Positions 60,738 to 64,000 of a stretch of 64,000 nucleotides of DNA are shown here, piece by piece. The notes beneath the pieces are model-generated. The model made no database searches. It was not told the DNA's origin and saw only the letters and a list, made by a program, of their open reading frames with translations. Position 1 is the first letter of the stretch. Each line of letters begins with the position of its first letter. The translations under genes and the position numbers were made by a program. This DNA is from Bacillus_BD sp050389805 (GTDB taxonomy: Bacteria; Bacillota; Bacilli; Bacillales; Cytobacillaceae), in contig NZ_CP130945.1 in assembly GCF_050389805.1 (NCBI RefSeq), positions 5,087,561 through 5,151,560 of the forward strand. Direction: 5' to 3'.

Positions 60738-60835
60738 CACCCGTCGAATTTGCATCCGGATACAATCTCTGATCTCACTTGAGAAATTTATTTAAAAAAT
60801 CCAAGACATCCACCGGAAGCTTTCACTTCATTCAG
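60738..60835. repeat. Intergenic repeat family B, copy 2
   Basis: CCGTCGAATTTGC and TTTAAAAAATCCAAGACATC then CACCGGAAGCTTT, in the order of the copy at 54662 but with 40 bp inserted between the first two blocks. Confidence 0.6.
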
Positions 60836-60930
60836 CCAGAATTTGGACCCCCACTGGATTGATAAAAGCATGCATTCATCTCGTCACTTTTTGAATTAGG
60901 ATCCCGCTGCTGAAGGAAGTTAAAAAGACA

Positions 60931-60969
60931 TAAAAATACTCCTGAAAAGACTTCAGGAGTATTTTTATG
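60931..60969 (-). terminator. Terminator of spoIIIJ-jag
   Basis: AAAAATACTCCTGAA pairs perfectly with TTCAGGAGTATTTTT, loop of 4-5 nt, after the jag stop codon on the minus strand. Confidence 0.88.
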
Positions 60970-61030
60970 TCATGAGAGTATTTATTGAAGCTAAATTAAG
61001 ACGTCTAGCTTCGGTGCCTACCATTTCATA

Positions 61031-61648
61031 TTATTTTGGCGCTATGATGATATGTCTATGTGGGTCTTCACCGCTAGAATATGTCTTAATCTTTTTATTT
61101 TCCAATAAAGCAGTATGAATAATTTTTCGCTCATAGGATGGCATTGGTTCCAAAGCTACTTGCTTCCCCGTTTGGACAGCTTTTTGAGCAAGACGCTGTG
61201 CTAAATGGACCAATGTTTCATTCCGTCTCTCCCTATAATGCTCAGCATCCAGTGTTACATGTAAATAATGTTTGGAATAGCGATTAATCACAAGTTGAGT
61301 CAAATACTGTAATGAATTTAAAGTTTGCCCTCTTTTCCCTATTAATAAGGCAATTTTTTCACCCGATAATACAAATTTGACCTGTTTTCCACTTTGGTCT
61401 ACATCAATTGTGATCGGAGCACCCATTTCTTTACTTACAACCTGCAAAAATTTCTTTGCTTCTTCAATAGGGTCAATAATGACGGATACCTTCACAACAG
61501 CGGGACGTGATCCAAAAATCCCGAAGATCCCTTTTTTACCTTCATCAACAATAGAAATTTCTGCACGATCCTCTGTTATTTGTAACTGAGCTAAAGCTGA
61601 TTCCACTGCTTCTTTGACAGTTTGTCCTGTAGCAGTAATCTGTTTCAC
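61031..61648 (-). CDS. jag: RNA-binding protein Jag / KhpB (SpoIIIJ-associated)
   Basis: A 205-aa protein: N-terminal Jag domain (MKQITATGQTVKEAVESAL, KKGIFGIFGSRPA), KH domain with LIGKRGQTLNSLQYL, and R3H domain ending SYERKIIHTALL and EDPHRHIIIAPK. With KhpA it is a small-RNA chaperone linked to cell elongation. GTG start at 61648 directly follows the yidC stop codon, so translation is coupled. Confidence 0.97.
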   Translation of the reverse strand: MKQITATGQTVKEAVESALAQLQITEDRAEISIVDEGKKGIFGIFGSRPAVVKVSVIIDPIEEAKKFLQVVSKEMGAPITIDVDQSGKQVKFVLSGEKIALLIGKRGQTLNSLQYLTQLVINRYSKHYLHVTLDAEHYRERRNETLVHLAQRLAQKAVQTGKQVALEPMPSYERKIIHTALLENKKIKTYSSGEDPHRHIIIAPK

Positions 61649-62428
61649 TTACTTTTTCGCTCCTCCCGCATTGGCAGCTTCTTTTGCCTTTTTCATATCT
61701 GGCCCTTTAATTAAAAGCGTTTGAACAATCATAAATAAGTTCCCCACTACCCAGTATAGAGCGAGCGCAGCTGGGAAGTTAATAGCAAACACAACAATCA
61801 TAATAGGCATTAACCAAAGCATCATCGCCATTTGCGGATTGTTCTCCATACCAACCATCGTAATTTTTTGCTGGATAAAGGTTGTAACCCCCGCAATGAT
61901 TGGAAGTAAAAATATTGGATCAGGTGCTGCTAAGTCAAACCATAGGAAGTTTGCATGTTGTTGCAATTCAGGTGTTCTCATAATCGCATGATAAATTCCA
62001 ATTAAAATTGGCATCTGTACAAATAACGGTAAACAGCCTGCCATTGGATTAACACCATGTTTTTGGAATAGTTCCATCGTTTCCTGTTGCAATTTTTGCT
62101 GTGTCTTTTGATCCTTCGAACTATATTTTTCTTGAAGTTTTTTCAATTCCGGTTGTATGGCCATCATGGCTTTAGAACTTTTCGTTTGTTTGATCATTAA
62201 CGGTAAAATGACTAGTCTAATCAGAATCGTTACAATAATAATGGATAAACCAAAGCTTCCACCCGCAAACTCGGCTACTTTTATAATTAATAGCGAAAGT
62301 GGATAGACGATATACTGATTCCAAAATCCTTCACTTTCAGAAGTGATCGGTTCATTTGTTTCTGTGCAGCCTGATAAGAAAGCTACAATAAGAATAAGAC
62401 CGATTATTAACGCAGTTCGCTTCTTCAA
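61649..62428 (-). CDS. yidC: Membrane protein insertase YidC / SpoIIIJ
   Basis: A 259-aa lipoprotein insertase: signal peptide ending in the lipobox FLSGC (Cys about 21), five membrane segments, a cytosolic hairpin rich in charges (about 100-130) and the conserved arginine in LIRLVILPLMIKQTKSSK. In bacilli this copy (SpoIIIJ) inserts SpoIIIAE in sporulation as well as general membrane proteins. TTG start after AAGGAGGAAAATACGT. 142 bp after rnpA. Confidence 0.97.
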   Translation of the reverse strand: MKKRTALIIGLILIVAFLSGCTETNEPITSESEGFWNQYIVYPLSLLIIKVAEFAGGSFGLSIIIVTILIRLVILPLMIKQTKSSKAMMAIQPELKKLQEKYSSKDQKTQQKLQQETMELFQKHGVNPMAGCLPLFVQMPILIGIYHAIMRTPELQQHANFLWFDLAAPDPIFLLPIIAGVTTFIQQKITMVGMENNPQMAMMLWLMPIMIVVFAINFPAALALYWVVGNLFMIVQTLLIKGPDMKKAKEAANAGGAKK

Positions 62429-62570
62429 ACGTATTTTCCTCCTTAAAACACTTGGGTTCTTTTATTTTAAATTTTTTCACTTGTTATTTTTGCCTAGATT
62501 TCATTCTACCACCTTTTACTAGGAAACGCTTTTAAAAATGTAAAAATAGTAGAAGAAAAATATTTACAAT

Positions 62571-62957
62571 TTAATGGGTTCTCTTTTCTAATTCTACAGT
62601 TTTCGACATATTCTTTGACTTTTTCAAAACACGAGCTAACCCTAATACATGCGTAAGACTTTGTTTAACTTCAAAGAAGTCCATTTCTGCTGTAGGTTTA
62701 CGGGCAATGATGATATAATCCCACTCATTATGTATCTGTTCATCTAATTCATGAAAAACCTGTCGAATATATCTTTTAATTCTATTTCTCGTAACAGCAT
62801 TTCCTATTTTCTTGCTAACAGAAAGCCCTATACGAAAATGTGCTTGCTCAGGTTGTTTTAATGTATACAAAACAAACTGTCTATTTGCTACAGATTTCCC
62901 TTTTTTAAATATATCCTGAAATTCTTTATTCTTTTTAATTCGATACTCTTTTCTCAT
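62571..62957 (-). CDS. rnpA: Ribonuclease P protein component
   Basis: A 128-aa basic protein that binds the RNase P RNA and the pre-tRNA 5' leader. MRKEYRIKKNKEFQDIFKKG, the FRIGLSVSKKIGNAVTRNRIKR core with the RNR motif, and DYIIIARKPTAEM. About ten residues longer at the C-terminus than B. subtilis RnpA. Start after GAAGGTGTAGCGG. Confidence 0.97.
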   Translation of the reverse strand: MRKEYRIKKNKEFQDIFKKGKSVANRQFVLYTLKQPEQAHFRIGLSVSKKIGNAVTRNRIKRYIRQVFHELDEQIHNEWDYIIIARKPTAEMDFFEVKQSLTHVLGLARVLKKSKNMSKTVELEKRTH

Positions 62958-63129
62958 CCGCTACACCTTCAAATGATCTTTAAATAGGAAGTGGTTGTCA
63001 GTGTTTCATCATTCCCATCAACCTGGTCCTTTGCTACTTTGACTATTTTAGCTTTTGTCCCGTTACAAAACAAGCTTACCTCGAGAAAGTCATATTCTAT
63101 TTTATAAAAAAAGCAATCTTTGAAGTTAG

Positions 63130-63240
63130 ATAGTTGTCTAGCTCCAACGCCTAGCTCCTAGCGAACTTCCCGTTTCTTCCCTACGATAAGTCAGAACCGG
63201 TCCAGTCCATACGGAGCTGAGCAAGGCACTTGCGCATTTC
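63130..63240 (-). repeat. Intergenic repeat family A, inverted copy
   Basis: In reverse orientation: TGTCTAGCTCCAACGCCTAGC at the left, corresponding to the AGCTAGAC terminus, and GAGCAAGGCACTTGCGC at the right, corresponding to the AAGCGC-TTGCTC terminus. Short (110 bp), so the middle is deleted. It lies in the 322-bp gap between rnpA and rpmH. Confidence 0.65.
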
Positions 63241-63251
63241 TTTTTTAATGA

Positions 63252-63281
63252 GAAAAAAAGCCACTGAGATGTCAGTGGCTT
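63252..63281 (-). terminator. Terminator of rpmH, overlapping its stop codon
   Basis: GCCACTGA pairs with TCAGTGGC around a 4-nt loop, followed on the minus strand by TTTTTTT. It starts right at the rpmH stop codon, so rnpA may rely on read-through or its own promoter. Confidence 0.85.
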
Positions 63282-63414
63282 AAGCTGATAATACTTTTCT
63301 TCCTTTACGACGACGACGAGCAAGTACGTTACGACCGTTTGAAGTACTCATACGTGCACGGAATCCGTGTACTTTACTATGCTTACGTTTTTTTGGTTGA
63401 TATGTTCTTTTCAT
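63280..63414 (-). CDS. rpmH: 50S ribosomal protein L34
   Basis: A 44-aa, very basic protein, MKRTYQPKKRKHSKVHGFRA at the N-terminus and LARRRRKGRKVLSA at the C-terminus, all canonical for L34. The ATG at 63414 follows GAGGTGTAATAT. It is the first minus-strand gene left of oriC, as in nearly all bacilli. Codon use is highly biased. Confidence 0.98.
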   Translation of the reverse strand: MKRTYQPKKRKHSKVHGFRARMSTSNGRNVLARRRRKGRKVLSA

Positions 63415-63595
63415 ATATTACACCTCCCTCGAGGAATTAGCTTCTAAAAACACAGTATTACTATTATAAAGAATCCATTTAAAATTTGTCAACTACAGAT
63501 CAAAATTATAATGGAACTTCTTCAAAATGGAAACTAACAATTTTAACCATAGAATTTTTCTATGAATGGTTTCTCTAAATCTACTTTTATAAAAA

Positions 63596-63910
63596 TGTGG
63601 ATACTTTTCGACAAAAAAACTTTTATCCACAACATATATTGACAGGATTTGCACAAACCCACTACCTGTGGACATTTTTAAACCACAGGTTGTTTAGGTT
63701 GTGGATAAACCTCTAAAAACCATTGCTAACCTCGATATTATCTGGTATTATATTTTTGTTTTCACCTTAACAAGTTATCCACACTTAAATTTTATCCACA
63801 AATTGTTAATAACATGTGGATAAGTTATCCACGCAGGTTAATAAATCTTGTCCACAATTGGTGGATATTGTCTAAAACTGTTATTTATCCTTATTATATA
63901 CTTATCCACA
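63596..63910. other. oriC region upstream of dnaA: DnaA-box cluster
   Basis: Perfect DnaA boxes TTATCCACA at 63623-63631, 63775-63783, 63792-63800 and 63902-63910 on the plus strand, and inverted at 63700-63708 and 63815-63823. One-mismatch boxes: inverted 63596-63604, TTATCCACG 63825-63833, TTGTCCACA 63848-63856. Nine sites in 315 bp between rpmH and the following gene is the layout of the upstream half of a Bacillus origin (incA/B-like). The unwinding half, normally after dnaA, is outside the window. Confidence 0.93.
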
Positions 63911-63985
63911 TAGATAAAATTCGTGTAATGATTTATAGGTTGTACTTTCACGTATGACCTATTGTTTTTTATGCGAACATCAACA

Positions 63986-63994
63986 AAAGGAGGG
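63986..63994 (+). promoter_or_regulatory. Ribosome binding site of the following gene (dnaA, outside window)
   Basis: AAAGGAGGG six bases before the window end is a near-perfect Shine-Dalgarno sequence. In Bacillus the plus-strand gene at this place is dnaA; its start codon lies just beyond the last base. Confidence 0.85.
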
Positions 63995-64000
63995 ATATCA

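Noticed and set aside
43756..63240. Insertion sequences
   Set aside because: None of the repeat copies contains a transposase ORF; they are all under about 300 bp.

Overview
The window is a contiguous piece of a low-GC, spore-forming Bacillaceae chromosome that ends at the replication origin. The last bases are a strong ribosome binding site whose gene, by position dnaA, starts just outside the window. Leftward from there, on the minus strand, runs the conserved origin-proximal block rpmH, rnpA, yidC/spoIIIJ, jag, mnmE, mnmG, rsmG, noc, soj, spo0J, followed by ychF, rpsF-ssb-rpsR, yybS-gdpP-rplI, dnaB, purA, three tRNA genes, walRKHIJ-htrC and rlmH. The spore-related genes (spoIIIJ, jag, spo0J, yyaC, two CotF-like coat proteins) fit a Bacillus-type endospore former; I cannot name the species.

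Layout. 1-3.9 kb: end of a NERD-domain gene, a degenerate tandem repeat, and a two-gene polyamine operon (carboxynorspermidine dehydrogenase and decarboxylase) behind a roughly 575-nt leader that looks highly structured. 4-6.7 kb: a decayed gene and the ahpC-ahpF peroxide-defence operon with several PerR-like boxes. 6.7-12.7 kb: a small ABA-sandwich protein, an L,D-transpeptidase, a LysR regulator divergent from a CofE-like ligase, and a glycosyltransferase. 13-15.8 kb: the cytosine salvage operon codB-codA under a recognisable PyrR-type attenuator. 15.8-25 kb: an SDR enzyme, a broken RluA-type gene, a HAD phosphatase, an ABC exporter divergent from a MerR regulator with a B12-binding-like domain, a staygreen-like protein, an FAD oxidoreductase and an OFA-type transporter. 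25-29.4 kb: a three-gene Gfo/Idh/MocA plus monooxygenase operon, a DUF4386 membrane protein and a Crp/Fnr regulator. 29.7-32.3 kb: RluF, two coat proteins and Dps. 32.4-64 kb: the conserved origin-proximal core.

How it works together. The right half holds replication initiation and segregation: DnaA-box clusters at oriC, between jag and mnmE and between htrC and rlmH; parS inside spo0J and a near-parS inside walK; ParA/ParB/Noc; SSB and the DnaB helicase. It also holds the essential cell-wall two-component system, c-di-AMP hydrolysis, tRNA U34 modification and ribosomal proteins. The left half is accessory metabolism and stress defence.

Intergenic regions of the core carry several copies of three repeat families. 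The least explained part of the window is the leader upstream of the polyamine operon (about 907-1380): a good promoter, a multi-branch RNA fold, a short aromatic-rich ORF running into a terminator, and a second terminator before the structural genes.
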